This document shows, one piece after another, positions 13,313 to 25,845 of a stretch of DNA of 64,000 nt (position 1 is the first letter of the stretch; each line of letters opens with the position of its first letter). Origin of the DNA: Monomorium pharaonis (taxonomy: Eukaryota; Arthropoda; Insecta; Hymenoptera; Formicidae); the NCBI RefSeq assembly GCF_013373865.1, contig NC_050473.1, forward strand, positions 3,583,455-3,647,454, given 5' to 3'. The notes beneath the pieces were generated by a model. The model was not told where the DNA came from and ran no database searches. It saw only the letters and a list, made by a program, of their open reading frames with translations. A program made the translations under genes and the position numbers.

Positions 13313-14905
13313 GGATGTGTAAACGTAGAAGAAATTCGATTATTAATTTAAGTGATAAGTAATAAATGATATGTTAAAAAGTTAATATTTAATTTAAATA
13401 GTATAAAATAATCAAAATGCCCCTGTTTATTCATTTAAGATTTCAAGATTGCTAAGGCTATTTAATGTACCGTTTTTAAGATCTTTCTTTAGTATAATCT
13501 TTATTTAGTATAAACTCTGCATGTGCGCACACGTAATAAGTAATAAATTAAGAAGTATTTAAATTGTTTTCTAAGGATCTATTGGAATTCTCTTTGGTTT
13601 AATCCATTTCCAAAATTGAATCTGTATATATAGATAAAAAATAATAGATTAAAAAAGTATATTGTGAACTTATATTATTAGTACTGTAAATATATATATA
13701 TATATATATGTATATACTGTAAAAATAAATTTCAATCAAGTACATTATTATTATAGAAAATTAAGACACGTATCCAAACATCTTAATAATTAAATATCCA
13801 AATTTAAACACAAATATTATTTGAGACCAAGAGTACTTAATTAATAATTATTCCAATAATAATTTCCAACAATCATTAAATATTTAAATAATAAACATAT
13901 AATTATAAGTAAATTTAAAGAATCGGATTTTTATATAGATTAAATAGAATTATTTATCTCCATTACTTATAATGATTATAAAATATTTTAAATAATAGAT
14001 TAAAATTTGTGTGCAAATTTTAATCCATTATTCTTTGTATGTAAGTATATATATGAGAAATGAATAAGAAGATTAAGCACAATATTCGTAACATTTATCG
14101 TTGTCTTTCTTTTTATTTTCAAAAACATTTGACAGTATGTATCAATGTGATAAAAAATTATCTCCATTATTTTCTTCAGCTGGTTATTATGTCATTTCTT
14201 TCAAAACTTTTTTAAGATTTCATTACATTTATCATGATTCACCAAATAGTCCGCAAATCTAGTTAAGTTAATGTCAAGTATATGTCCAAATTTTGATGTA
14301 CGAAATGTTTTGACATCCACAGCATATGTTCAAATTCTTCTCGTATTTCTTTGGTTATTGACTCATGTCTTTCTATTAGATGTAGCTCTAAGTTATGCTT
14401 ATCATATTCACTCAAAAATGTATAATGACAAATCTTACATTTCGGAATTGTATTTTTCTGTTTTTTATGAAATATCGTCATATCAAGTCGCAATGTTTTC
14501 GTCCTTAAATATTTCGTGAGAACGATATAAGTATATTTTTGCTAGTATAACATTGTTACATAATTCATTACATGTATTGTACCTGTTATCTCAGAATCTT
14601 CTGTTGTAGTACAATATTCCCATATCCAATTTCTTTGTCCTGCCATCATATACGCACATTATCATAAAATATGTATTACTAAACAGGACGTAACGTCTAT
14701 GCTTTCTCATGCTCGCCGAAGGTCGAAAAGTAATGTGTAATTCTTTATTAGAATATAAAAATATTGATACATATTTTAAATTTCAATATATTAGCGAAAG
14801 CCAAATAATATTGTACTTGTTATTTTACTATCGTAGTCAAAAGTTCACATTAAAACATATATTGCACATTAAAAAAATTTTTGTTTCTCTCCAGCATTTA
14901 ATGTT
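13313..14905. repeat. Segmental duplicate A (pairs with 18,278-19,812)
   Basis: This ~1.6 kb segment aligns in direct orientation with 18,278-19,812. Shared landmarks are a GTAGAAGAAA stretch near the left end, AAGATTGCTAAG about 130 bp in, the minus-strand zinc-finger frame, GTATTACTAAACAGGAC just upstream of it, and CTATCGTAGTCAAAA near the right end. The two copies are considerably diverged with many small indels, so the duplication is old. It carries the broken zinc-finger gene listed separately. Confidence 0.7.
14263..14649 (-). pseudogene. Broken multi-zinc-finger (BED/C2H2-like) gene, copy A
   Basis: Reading right to left from the ATG-ATG at 14,649, the frame opens MMAGQRNWIWEYCTT and is then disrupted by a one-base insertion relative to copy B, at the place where copy B encodes a Cys-x2-Cys finger. 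The downstream part is open again at 14,263-14,493: CKICH, then HLIERHE, a Cys2-His2/BED-like spacing, followed by a charged segment (KEIREEFEHM). It is a relic of a protein with at least two zinc-binding modules. Its origin, perhaps a domesticated or transposon-linked BED-finger gene, is inference. It is on the same strand as mam, inside the presumed intron. Confidence 0.55.
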
Positions 14906-17900
14906 AGTACAGTCAATTTATTAATCCCACAATCCGTTTTTCTATATTAAAGAATAATTTATAATTTCGAGAATAATGTATTTTAAAAGCAATATATTCA
15001 AAATGTTCTTACATATTAGTATTATATTTTATAAAAAAAACAATAAAAGAAAAATATATATTAAGTAATATAAAAATCAATTTTAAGTAATGCATTATTA
15101 AATTAACTGTTATTAATAAGCAGCTATGTTATAGTTTATACATATTTTTTAATTGTTGCATTAAAAGAATTTTAAACTCTAAAATAATTTAATTAAGCTC
15201 CAAAAAAGCCATGTATTTTTTACATTTTCTTAAAGACACATTAAAAACACAATTCCAAAGAAATTTAGTCTAATTTTTAAAAAATCAGGCTTTAGGCTTC
15301 TTACTAACAATTAGTATATTTTATGCTCTCAAAACATTAGGCAAATTATTTTTAAGCTTGAAAAAAATACGATTGTAACAAATTTGTATATACCAATCAT
15401 ACCAGTGTATGATAATAATTATATCACATCTCGTGATCTAGTAGAAGTCTTTTTGCTCCGCTTTTAGCAATCACAAATGATGCGCAACATTAAACTCTCT
15501 TGTCGCTAAATCGCAATTTTTATAAATTAATTTCTCGTTAATTGTTTAAAAAAATCACAAAACAATAGAAAATTTTTTGTATTCAGTTCAAACCCGTTCT
15601 ACCTGCTCACGAAATATAATATCATTATTATACTAGTACATTATGTGTACATCAACCGTTTTTGCTGGAGAAAAATATTATCACTCGCAATCATATTAAA
15701 AGTTTTGATTACCATCTCAAACTCCATTTCGTACGAATAAGCATTTCAATATACTTGTAGGTCGTTTAATGGCGGAAGTTAATCAATCACATGGGTAGGC
15801 AATCGCTAATTGTTCATAGGGAACGATCGCATTCTCTCCAGGTACTTGTTTCAATCGCGTTCCAAGAGATAATAACACTACGACACGGCTCGCGCAGACG
15901 TTGCGTGTGTGAATGTGGCGTACGCATAGTAGGGACGATCTTGTATACACAAACAGCACGCCGTATGCCGTAAAAACAAACACTGGTCATCGTGTGTCGA
16001 CTGGCACCGTCACCTCCCCGAAATATTTAACATACTGTAAGCTGAGTGTTACCCCGAGTATTCTGTTGCGTGCGTCTCAAACTGATTTTGACAAATTACT
16101 ATAACTGCATTATCGTGCGTCTCGCGCTCCATATCATGATAGGCTCGACAGTGTAATAAACAATTAAATTTTTTTTATTGAAATACCATTTTCAGAGAGG
16201 TAACACGCGTGATTTCAAAAGGCAAAAGATTTCCCGAAACTTTGAATGTCTACTTGATACACAGAATGCCTTGCAATCACGCTACGAACGTTATCTTGAA
16301 AGTAAATTACCTATCAATTTTATTATTAAAGTGTCTTTAAAAATTTTTCCTTTTTCTTAGACAATTAATAACACCGAGTTTTTGCTTCGCTGTAATTCAG
16401 TCATTTTATGCACTCTAAATTCGTTTTATGCGACTTTTAAATGCTTCAAAATTTTGTTGCATATAATTTTCGAGTAAATTGCATGATAAAATATTTCATG
16501 TTTACGCAAATAATTTTTGAACACTATTCTGCAGAAGCATATTATTAAATATAGCACTTTAATATGAAAGAATAATAATAAATAATAAATCTCGCAGTTC
16601 GCATAAATATTTATTCTTAATTATATTTCGCGCTTTTTCTTCATATTATTACTTTTTGTAAAAAAACGGTCTAATCAAATTATCTTTTCAAAAAGTAACA
16701 AATGAATATTTAAATTCAAAAAAATTCGATTACGCTTTACTAAGAATAAAATCATCAGAATGATCAAAAAAACAAATCCGTTAAAAAAATATTAGATAGG
16801 TGGTATTTATTTTTCGTTCATTTTCGGACAATCCAATGATTTCACTCCTATTAAACCATAGTCAGATTTTTATCTGATCTAAATATCCGTTTACTTTTTA
16901 ATACGCTAATTATCATTTTGTTTTAAAATTTTATTTGTTTTATATAAATAATCATATCTCTCTCTCTCTGTTCTCATTTAAATTAAGACTGTTAAACATT
17001 ATTTTACTTATCATCTCAAAGTATGCTTGAAAAAATTCGTTTTCTTAATTCAATATATGGTATGAGTAAAAAACTAGAAACATATATAAACGGTCATTTC
17101 TTAAAGATGATGTAATTTAATCATGAAAAGACTGCATTCATATTACTAGGTTTAAGACAGATTTTATCTGAGTTTCTCAGTCCAATTTGTAATTGTAAAT
17201 ACGTAACGTTATTAGACTGAGTTTCAAGATTCATTTATTAAGCCGTGTTGCGTCAGAAAATTGTTTTCAGCCAATTTCTTGAGTAGAGATGCGACGATAA
17301 ACATAGGTCTAAAAAGGCTAGGCCCGCCTAGCTTTTAGCAGTCGCACTGGGTCCCTGGCAAAACGGCGAAACGTGTAACAAATCCGATTCTTACGGACCG
17401 ACACGACGAAGACGAGTAACCGAGACGTCTAATATCTCAGACCTATACGGTGTCCTAAATTGTCGGTGGGCGTTCGACTAATGGGTCGTAATGAGAGTTG
17501 TCGGGCCAGCATAATGACCATGCTGAAACGAATGTTGAGTTCACCCGATCGGCTCGAAAGAAAACACTCTCGATAGGAAAGGGATATGCGTTCGCATGCA
17601 ACAAGAACTAACAAAAATTCTCTGGTCCTAACAAATTGCTATCCATTTGGTCGGTAAGATCTTTCGCGACCATTTCCCGTAATATTAGGCGCACGAGACG
17701 TGACCATTTGCGGTCGTTCCGACCGAAAGGTGTAACTAAAATACTGCAATCTGTCTCTTATTTCTTGCAGTTTCTTTTATTCAACAATAATTAAATTCGC
17801 TGAACACAATGGCTTAGCAAAGGAATGGTTCACGCACCAGTTCTTGAGAAATATCGATTCTTCTTGACTAGAATATTAAAAATAAATTTAGGACAACAAT

Positions 17901-18277
17901 GCATCTCCAAATTGTTTTCTAAATCGTTTAATAAGAAGTTACACTGATATATAATAAACAACGTCAAATATACTGCACATTAGGTATGCGCAAAAATATA
18001 AAATCCTATTTTGGCTCTATAATACCAGCTAAAAGTTATCGAAATTTATATTTGGTTAAATTTCTAGATACTTCAGCAAAATTATTTTCTTTTCTGAGAG
18101 CATATATAGAGCGCTTATACTTGGCATCTTTGTTATGTCATTTTAAAAAGGGAATTTTGTTAAGATTAGATTTTCTTTTAATTAAAAAATTTCCAGATTT
18201 TGTTCTCTAAACATTAATATTCCAATTATTTAGATAACTAAAATACTTTTGAGCAATAATAATTATTTCGGATAAAT
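14906..18277. other. Non-coding stretch between the two zinc-finger duplicates
   Basis: Mostly AT-rich. CpG-enriched patches lie at about 15,780-16,100 and 17,290-17,760. A short stem-loop at 17,309-17,338 (arms around GGCTAGGC / GCCTAGC) marks the left edge of the second patch. Short open frames have no recognisable product. Confidence 0.3.
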
Positions 18278-19812
18278 TATGGATGTGTCAATGTAGAAGA
18301 AAGTCGACTGTTTGCGATAAGTAATAATTAATATAACTAATATATAATGTTTGTTGAAAAATTGATTTTTAATTCATAAAATGTGCCATTCATTTTTGAT
18401 ATTAAGATTGCTAAGCCATTTGATATACTGTTTCAGAATATATTGGAAATCTTATGTCTGTTATAATCTGTATCCGACATTGAATTTGCATGTACATATA
18501 AAATAAGTAATAAATTAAAAAGAAATTGAATGTATACTTGTGTTTATTAATACTACAAAGTTCAATTCAAATCAAGTACATCATTTTATTATATGATCAC
18601 AACTAAAACTTTTATTATCCAAATATCTAAAAAATCTAATGCTTAAACTGACCAAAGTCCAAGCTCAAATACTATTGAAAGTCAAGAATGTTTGAATAGT
18701 TACATCGATATATAAATTTATCGGCCACTAAGTACATTTGCATAATAAACATACGTAAATATGTAATTAATTCACTGAGCTCTCAAAATAATTAACTCTG
18801 GACAAATTTTGACATACTAAATTTAATTTGTTACGTATTCTTGCAGTCTATTAACGTTCAGATGTTTGATTTAAAATTTCTTATAAATATCTTTCTTATA
18901 AATCTTTCTTATTTAGCACATATAAGCGATTGAGCAAACATAATGTTTGTAACACTTATCAATATTTCTTTTTGTCAACTTGGTAGTATGTATCAATTTG
19001 ATAAGAAATTATCTCAGTTTTTTCTTCAGCTGGTTTTTCATGTTCTTCATGTCTTTTCGTCAATACTTTCGTAAGTTCCTCACTACATTTATGTCATGAT
19101 TCCGCAAATGATTCGCAAAACTAACTGAGTTAATCTCATTAAATTATTCAAATTTTGACAACAAATCATGCATTGTAACAGATGGTTTGATGTACCCAAT
19201 ACAAAATAATTTGATACCCATGACACATGTTCAAATTCTCGTCGTATTTCTTTTATTGTCGATTCATGTCTAGCTATTAGGTGTGGCTCAGTTATATTTA
19301 GCATAGTTACTCAAAAGTGTATGATGACAAATTCTACACTTAGGATTATATCTTTCTTCTACTGTAAAATATTGCCGTATCAGAATGTTCCACTCAACCT
19401 TTCCGTCATAATATATTTCATGAAAATAATACAAGGGTATTTTTGCTAGTGTAACATTGCTACAAAATTCACTACATTTATTGCATTTTATCTGAGAATT
19501 TTTTGTAGTGCAATATTCCAATATCCAATTCGTTTGTTCTGCCATCATATCTGCACAGTATCATAGAGTTTGTATTACTAAACAGGACATAACGTCTGTG
19601 CTATGAAGACATTTTCGGCGAAGGTCGAAGAGTAACGTATGAATCTTTAGAATATAAATATTAATACATTACGTTCAAATTCGATATATTAATAATAATT
19701 TAATAATATCATTCTACTTGTAATTATTCAACTATCGTAGTCAAAAATTCGAATTAAAATACTATATATATTTTGCATATCTAAAAAATTAAAGATTTTT
19801 CCATGTATGAAA
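18278..19812. repeat. Segmental duplicate B (pairs with 13,313-14,905)
   Basis: This is the direct-orientation partner of 13,313-14,905, about 5 kb away. It retains more of the encoded protein than copy A, so it is the better representative of the ancestral sequence. No terminal inverted repeat or target-site duplication was recognised at its edges, so segmental duplication and an uncharacterised transposable element both remain possible. Confidence 0.7.
19089..19548 (-). pseudogene. Broken multi-zinc-finger (BED/C2H2-like) gene, copy B
   Basis: From the ATG at 19,548 the frame runs 86 codons and encodes a first Cys cluster (IKCNKCSEFC), then VEWNILIRQYFTVEERY and the start of a second module, PKCRICHHTLL. 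A two-base deletion relative to copy A, near 19,300, moves the reading into a second frame at 19,089-19,304 that supplies the missing histidines (HLIARHES) and a possible third Cys pair (CMICC). A further frame change follows before a charged tail. The protein was probably a small nuclear zinc-finger factor; function and family name are not known to me. The disruption shows this copy is also not intact. Confidence 0.55.
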
Positions 19813-20713
19813 CAATGACATCTTTATACTTGATTTGTTTTATTCAGCAAAATTATTTTCTCCAAGTATAAATTTTATAAATTATAATCCATATATAAAT
19901 ATTCTGATAATAAGATAATGTATTGCAGAAGTATACTGTGTCAGTTACAATGGGAATTGAGCACCTTTTTGAAGCAGAAGTCGCTCGAACGAACCAGTAA
20001 CGACGTCTCGCTAGGATGAGTGCCACTGCGACTGATCTCGTCGGTCTCGTTCGCCGCTCGGCAAGTGACTCACACACCCGAGGAGGATAAGAATGAACGC
20101 GAACAAATAACCTCGAGTTTCTCTCGTGCAACACCGCGCCGATCGCTCGGTCGCGCGATCGCCCCCCCCCCCTTCTATGGTATGGGAGACCACATCGCAT
20201 TGATTGAGCACCGCTGGCGGTCTAGTCGGAGTGACATCCTTGTCGCGAGCCACAACTCTGACATCGGACACGTGTCATTCGCAGCTTTGAATAAGGACGA
20301 GACTTGAGCAAACGACAAAACAATTTCGTGAAGATCGCGCATGTATTGAGGATTTATTTCGAGCCGATCGAGAAACACGTGTAAAACCCTACATATACGA
20401 ATTTTCTTTTCACAGAGCCTCGAGGAATATTAAAACAGATTTAACGATTATCGTATCAAAAGCAATTTCCTTTCTACAGCGTCGCAGGAAATATTACGAC
20501 AAATTTAACTAAACCAAATTACCAGAAACAATATTATACATATGAGAATCATGAGATATTAATTAGGGCAACGTTGCTTAAATTATCTTCTGCTCACGTG
20601 ACTGAAGTGACTCAAGTGTTATTAAGCTAGATAAACTCTCGATCTACGAATGTGAGAGCGTAAATATCACTTGGAGAATACGCAGATTGATTTTCTTGAT
20701 ATTTTCTTACTAC
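19813..20713. other. Non-coding stretch with CpG-rich block
   Basis: A CpG-rich block at about 19,970-20,400 includes a run of about ten C residues near 20,162. Overlapping open frames on both strands lack motifs. Possibly regulatory; nothing else is recognised. Confidence 0.3.
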
Positions 20714-20960
20714 CTACACGGAAAAACAATTTTGTAGAAGTATCTAAAAAATTAGCTGGATCTGAGAATAATTTTATTGTAGAATCAAAATAATTATGAA
20801 AAACGTGCTAGCATAACGAGCAATGCTCCAAAAGTTTTGATATTCTAACAAATTGCTTTGAGCATCCAACATAATTATTTCGATGGTCTAATAAAATTAT
20901 TTTCAGATCTATTAGCTCTAAATTTTTAAATACTTTCGCAAAATCGTTCTTTCCGCGTAG
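20714..20960. mobile_element. Foldback MITE-like element, ~247 bp
   Basis: The left end CTACACGGAAA and right end TTTCCGCGTAG are inverted. The symmetry continues inward through TTTTGTAGAAGTAT / ATACTTTCGCAAAA, TTAGCT..GATCTGA / TCAGATC..AGCTAA and AATAATTTTATT / AATAAAATTATT. A central 100 bp is less symmetric. No coding capacity. Confidence 0.7.
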
Positions 20961-21225
20961 CGTGACTTCGTATTACAATGTGAACCGTTATTCGAACTTT
21001 GATATAATCAATATATTATTAATAATTCGGTGAGTGAAATTCGCGTGAAGTCGCAGTACCGTATAGAGATAGCGGTTCGGATAAAAAACTACGTAGATAA
21101 ATATCGTCCAATCATGAAACGGTAATAATTCTGCAATAGTAAATTATATATGCTACTTTGCTATTCTCACGTGAACAATCTTCAGATAATTGTTATATTT
21201 GTAATATTTTGTAACATAAAAATGT

Positions 21226-21395
21226 ACACTAAGAAAACAAAGTTGTTGATTTAACTAAATTTTCCAAATGATACATACTTAATTAAAGTTCAAGTATTTT
21301 ATGTATGTATTTTAAGTTAAACGCATAAATACTTGAACTAAAGAAACATAATCAAGTTAAAAAATGTAGTTAAATTAACTTTTTTTTCTTAGTGT
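21226..21395. mobile_element. Foldback MITE-like element, ~170 bp
   Basis: The element begins ACACTAAGAAAA and ends TTTTTCTTAGTGT, with GATTTAACTA near the left end mirrored by TAGTTAAATT near the right, and an inner pair AAGTTCAAGTATTT / AAATACTTGAACT. No coding capacity is seen. Confidence 0.7.
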
Positions 21396-24264
21396 AACAC
21401 CAAGATTCTCGTTCCAGGAATTTAAAGAGTAATATCAATTTAATAAAATTTAATGAAATGTCTTGTGAAAATTGGTATTCTGAGATTTCTCGCTTGCCTA
21501 AAACAAATCAAATTTTCTCATTCTCCATTATCGTATGATCGCAGAATCGTATCGCAATCTATCTCTAAAAATCTCTATACAACAACAAATCTCTATATTG
21601 TTTCTTTAAGATTTCGGTGAAGATAAATCGAGAGCGCGCAGGATCGAGCGGGAGTGCCGAAAAGGAGGAGCGGTTCATGTTCAGGGGGATCTGGTTCACC
21701 GCGATTAGCTTCTCGGCGGAAATCGCGATTCCCACAGCTTTCCCCTGCCGTCCGCGGTGGCCGCGCCACCCGCGCCGCCGTGCCGCTCACGCGTCCCATT
21801 GTTCCGCGGCGCGCCGACACTGCGATTATGAATGAGCGGAACGCGGGGCACGCAGCTGCACGCACCGCGACCTGGACACGTGCGCGTACGCAAGGTAACT
21901 TGGTCGAAGCACAGAGAGACGGAGACAGAGAGGGGGGGGGGGGAGAGAAGGCTCGAGAAGGTGAGAACGCACAAGTACGAGGTGATTATCGGTGATCCTG
22001 TTACATCGTGTCGAGTAGTGTTTCCTGTCGATTCCTTCCCACCTCGCGCGATCATCACCCCCTCCGTTTCACGGATATGATAACGTGCTATCAATCAAAC
22101 GATATCGCGAGATAGCGGAGCGCTAAATCGCGTGGTGTTATTGCACGACTTTGTTCCTTAATTAGCAAACGAAACGACAATTACATTAATTAATATCAGA
22201 CACATGATTCAAACTTGTAATAAATCATAATTACGAAGATAATGATTTAAAAAAATCATTTTTTAGCTCGTAATATATAGCCTTGTATGTATGTATGTGT
22301 ATGTGTGTGTCAATAGTATCAGGTATTTCATATTTTTTAAAATATTTTTAACTGAAGAGCTTTTTTTAAACAGAAGTTTAAATGTAAATTATTTTTTATT
22401 TCAAGAGCTCTTTGTTGATATATTAAATCAGTCATCAATAGAAAATAATATATATAAAAGAATTTCAGAGATAATTAAAAAAAAATAGGTAAACTAGATA
22501 ATAAGGTAGCCAATACTAGTCAAGGTTGTATATATTCGAGTATATTCTATTCGTGAATTATTATTACTATTATTAAAATAAATTATTATTTCTTAAGTTT
22601 AGAACAATATAGTTTTTTTTTAAATCGCTAAAATATTATTAAAAATATAACAATAACTAACAAGATTAATTAAAAATGATAAAATACGGGAAAAGTACTC
22701 TTCTAAGGCAATCGATGCATCTCTTTAGATTACAGAAAATTCATTCCCTTAATTAATAACAAAAACAAACAGGCAATACATCGAAAAGGACGCGAAATCC
22801 GGCATTAAGTTCGGTTCATTGATAAATTTTCCCGCGAACCCTCTCATGCATTTTAATATACTAGTATATCGTGGCGGCGGGTCTTTTCTACGAGCATGCG
22901 AGTTAATTATATCAACTTGGTAAAACAGTTTCGTATGACGCGAGTGTGGTTACCTATCACCTTTATGGCTGATGGACGAGATTCGTAGAACGAGCGTTGC
23001 ATACGTCACGTTACACATATACAGCGACAACACACCGATGACCCGACGTCATCCCCGCCGTGTCGTGAGGAAGTCGTTATCGTTCATCTTTGCGCCGCAC
23101 GCGACATTTATAAAGCGCGCTCCCGGGTGTGACGTTCGCATTTACGTATTACTTAATATCATACGCCTGTGGGTGTCGACAGCGTAATAATTACGGCAAA
23201 GCGCGTACGAAGGAGCGTGTATTTTGTCATACTCGAGTCGCCTTCGGCAAAATTGTTTCAAGTGGGCCTTTAAAGTAGGCTCAACCGGTTGTCATCGATC
23301 GATATTCGGTGAACTGCGAAGCGTCATCAGAGATTAATAAATTGAAACGCATTCATCGATTCGTTTCACGTGAATTAATCGCTCACAGATACATCGCTCG
23401 TATCCTCAATAATTACGCGTTTCTATGACATGTTCGTCTTAAGCCATCTTTTTTTATATTAATAACAATGTTTGCTTTAAAATTATTATCTTCGACAATT
23501 TCGTCTATTAGAATATTATCCATTTTTATTTCATTTTTATTTATTTTACTTTGTTTTTAGTTTTAATAAAATAATAAAATAATATTACAGAACATATGTT
23601 CTGTTTCTTGCAACATAAATGCACTACGACCAATTGTACGTATCGCAAGAATACCTATGCGTCAAAATGTAGTCGTTGAAATTCAATCATTTATTTCGAG
23701 AATCCAATTTGTTTTGGAAGAGAAAAATATTTTTGCGTGGGATGCACGCGAGATATGCAAAGGTCTGTACGTAAACATTTTGCGCGGGACGTTCGTAACA
23801 ATGACGTTACGCGTAGCGAGGACCGTAAGAACGCCCCTGCATTGACGTAAACCCAAGGTTAACGCAGGGACGTCTCGAATCGAACGCCTACGGGGAACTA
23901 GCCCAGGCACGACCTACGACCTTAACGATTCTTCCACGCGTCCACCTGTTTCATCTCGATTTCAACCTCGCGTTAAATTCAACGATTGAGCCGAACGTAG
24001 CGTGGAAGTGCGATTAATTAGCGCAACTATAATAAATAGAAAAAATTTATCAAGTATCTTTTATTCGATTCTTAGCAAGACATAAGCAAGCTCCTTTCAG
24101 CTTAGTTGTATGCTTGTGCAATTAGATCACTTTAAAGATAAAGAGAAGAAATAAAAATTGTATTTCAAATATTTATATTTTTTCTTAAAACTGAAAAAAT
24201 TTTGTCTCAAGTGTATCACTCGCACGGAAAATTCTATATATAAATTTATTACTAAAAAATGTAG

Positions 24265-24302
<38 letters not shown>

Positions 24303-25287
24303 CGTATTATTAATGTATTATTGTATATATATAAAATGTATGTATAAATATGTAAGTAAAATCTGCACTTTTTATTTTATATATTCACTATATATAAATA
24401 TATAGTTTGTGTAAATGTAACATATTTATATATTTCAATCCAAAAATATAATTATTGTTTTCGACTAAAAAACAATTTTAAAAATAAAAGATTACGCATT
24501 TTCTTATAAAAAATAACTGGATAAATTGCTCTGCTTTGAGATGTGTTGTAGTTTTGGGAATTCTAAATAAATATCTCCTAAATCAACAGATAAAAAGATA
24601 TCTTTATTGATTTGAAGATATCTTTCTTTTATACGCAATAGATATACATACCATGTATTCTTACGTTTGTGGTGTGTGATTTATAAAGCATCCTGTACAC
24701 ATACACACAACGGACTCGCCTGTGCCTACACATGCGCGCAGCCCTTATATTACAAAATACTAACGCGCGCGCGCTTCTTTTAAAAGGAGAAAAGACGGTG
24801 GAGAATAATATTCGCGGTCGTTCTTTCGTATCCATTCTCAAAAATGTTGAATGAATTCGAGAAATTTTTCGTAAGAAAAAAAGCGATAGAATTACCATCC
24901 AAATTGCCAAATGTCAAGCTAGAGGATTTGCCGGAAAATTTCACGCGAGAATTTCGGGATTCTTCTCTCGCGGTAGTACAATGAATATATACCTATGTAT
25001 ATCGGACACATTCGTTCGCTACGAAACGCGAGGAGGAGCGTCACTTGCGTTTCCATCTCCAGGGCGAAGAAGCTCAGCGGGAAAAGAAGGAAGGAAGGAA
25101 GGAAGAAAGGAAGGAGAGACGGCGACTTTGTAACAAGTTCGAATTCCCACAGCGGCGTAGGCACACCTACGCCTGCTGCTCGGCACGACGAAACCGAGCA
25201 GAAGAAAAAGGAGGAGGAGGAGGAGGAGGAGAAGAAGAAGAAGACGAAGGAGGTAGCAAAATGAGAAAAAAGATGAAAAAGACTTAC
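21396..25287. other. mam: mam intron adjacent to its first coding exon
   Basis: On the minus strand a donor GTAAGT at 25,287 opens the first intron after the coding start of mam, and the acceptor is not found within the window. Contents: CpG-rich blocks at about 21,600-22,130 (with a G10-like run near 21,933), 22,900-23,300 and 23,640-24,000, an AT dinucleotide tract at about 24,268-24,300, and a GAA/GGA-rich tract at about 25,080-25,260. No exon is recognised. Confidence 0.45.
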
Positions 25288-25845
25288 CATGTGAACGTTG
25301 GAGAGGCCGATTGGATCGCTCTGCTTCTTGTCCGTCTTCTTGGCCTGCCGCTTCGCCTTGCTCTCGAGGAAGCGTTGCTTGAGCACCAAGGTGTCCTGAA
25401 TGTTCTGCTCGCACAATCCATTGAAGCTCTGATCGAACCTGGGGATGCAGTCGGTCTGCCTGCGCCGGTAACTCTCGATTCTTCGTCGCAGGCGGTCCAC
25501 GACCGCCTGCCTCTTCGGGGTGAGTACCTCACCCATGCCGGGTGCCTGGCCCATTTGCTGCTGTTGCTGCTGTTGGTGCTGCTGTTGCTGCTGCTGCTGG
25601 TGCTGGTGCTGGTGTTGTTGCTGTTGTTGGTGCTGTTGATGCTGTTGCTGTTGCTGCTGCTGTTGCAGGTGCAATTGCTGCTGCTGGCTGGCTATGCTCA
25701 GCTGACCGGCTGCGTTCAGCTCGTGGATCGCGGATTGGCCGAGGACGTTGCCGGCGTGCCCGTTCGGGCCCTGGCCCGCGCACACGGAGATGGTGCCGGG
25801 GGGGCCTTGAGGGGGCTGACGAGGTAGGAGCCCCCCGGCCTCCAT
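25288..25845 (-). CDS. mam: Mastermind, first coding exon (partial gene)
   Basis: Mastermind is the nuclear co-activator that binds the Notch intracellular domain and the CSL factor Su(H) to switch on Notch target genes. This exon encodes 186 residues. A Gly/Pro-rich start is followed by a Gln/His tract at about residues 54-97 and then a MamL-1 domain at about 106-175, seen in LTPKRQAVVDRLRRRIESY and the basic FLESKAKRQAKK segment. In the family this basic helix lies along the Notch ankyrin/CSL groove. The first ATG after the in-frame upstream stop is at 25,845; an upstream GTG in the same frame is not a likely eukaryotic start. The exon ends in phase 0 at an ATG|GTAAGT donor. The long Gln-rich remainder and the acidic C-terminus lie beyond the left edge. 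The minus-strand promoter should lie in the CpG-rich region to the right. Confidence 0.9.

Noticed and set aside
24919..25287. Continuation of the mam frame beyond residue 186
   Set aside because: A strong GTAAGT donor follows ATG at 25,288; the continuation is Ser/Phe/Leu low-complexity from a GAA/GGA tract and matches nothing in Mastermind.
25045..25827. 260-codon plus-strand frame opposite mam
   Set aside because: It is the antisense of the CAG-repeat exon (poly-Leu) and of CpG-rich DNA; the minus strand has the MamL-1 domain.
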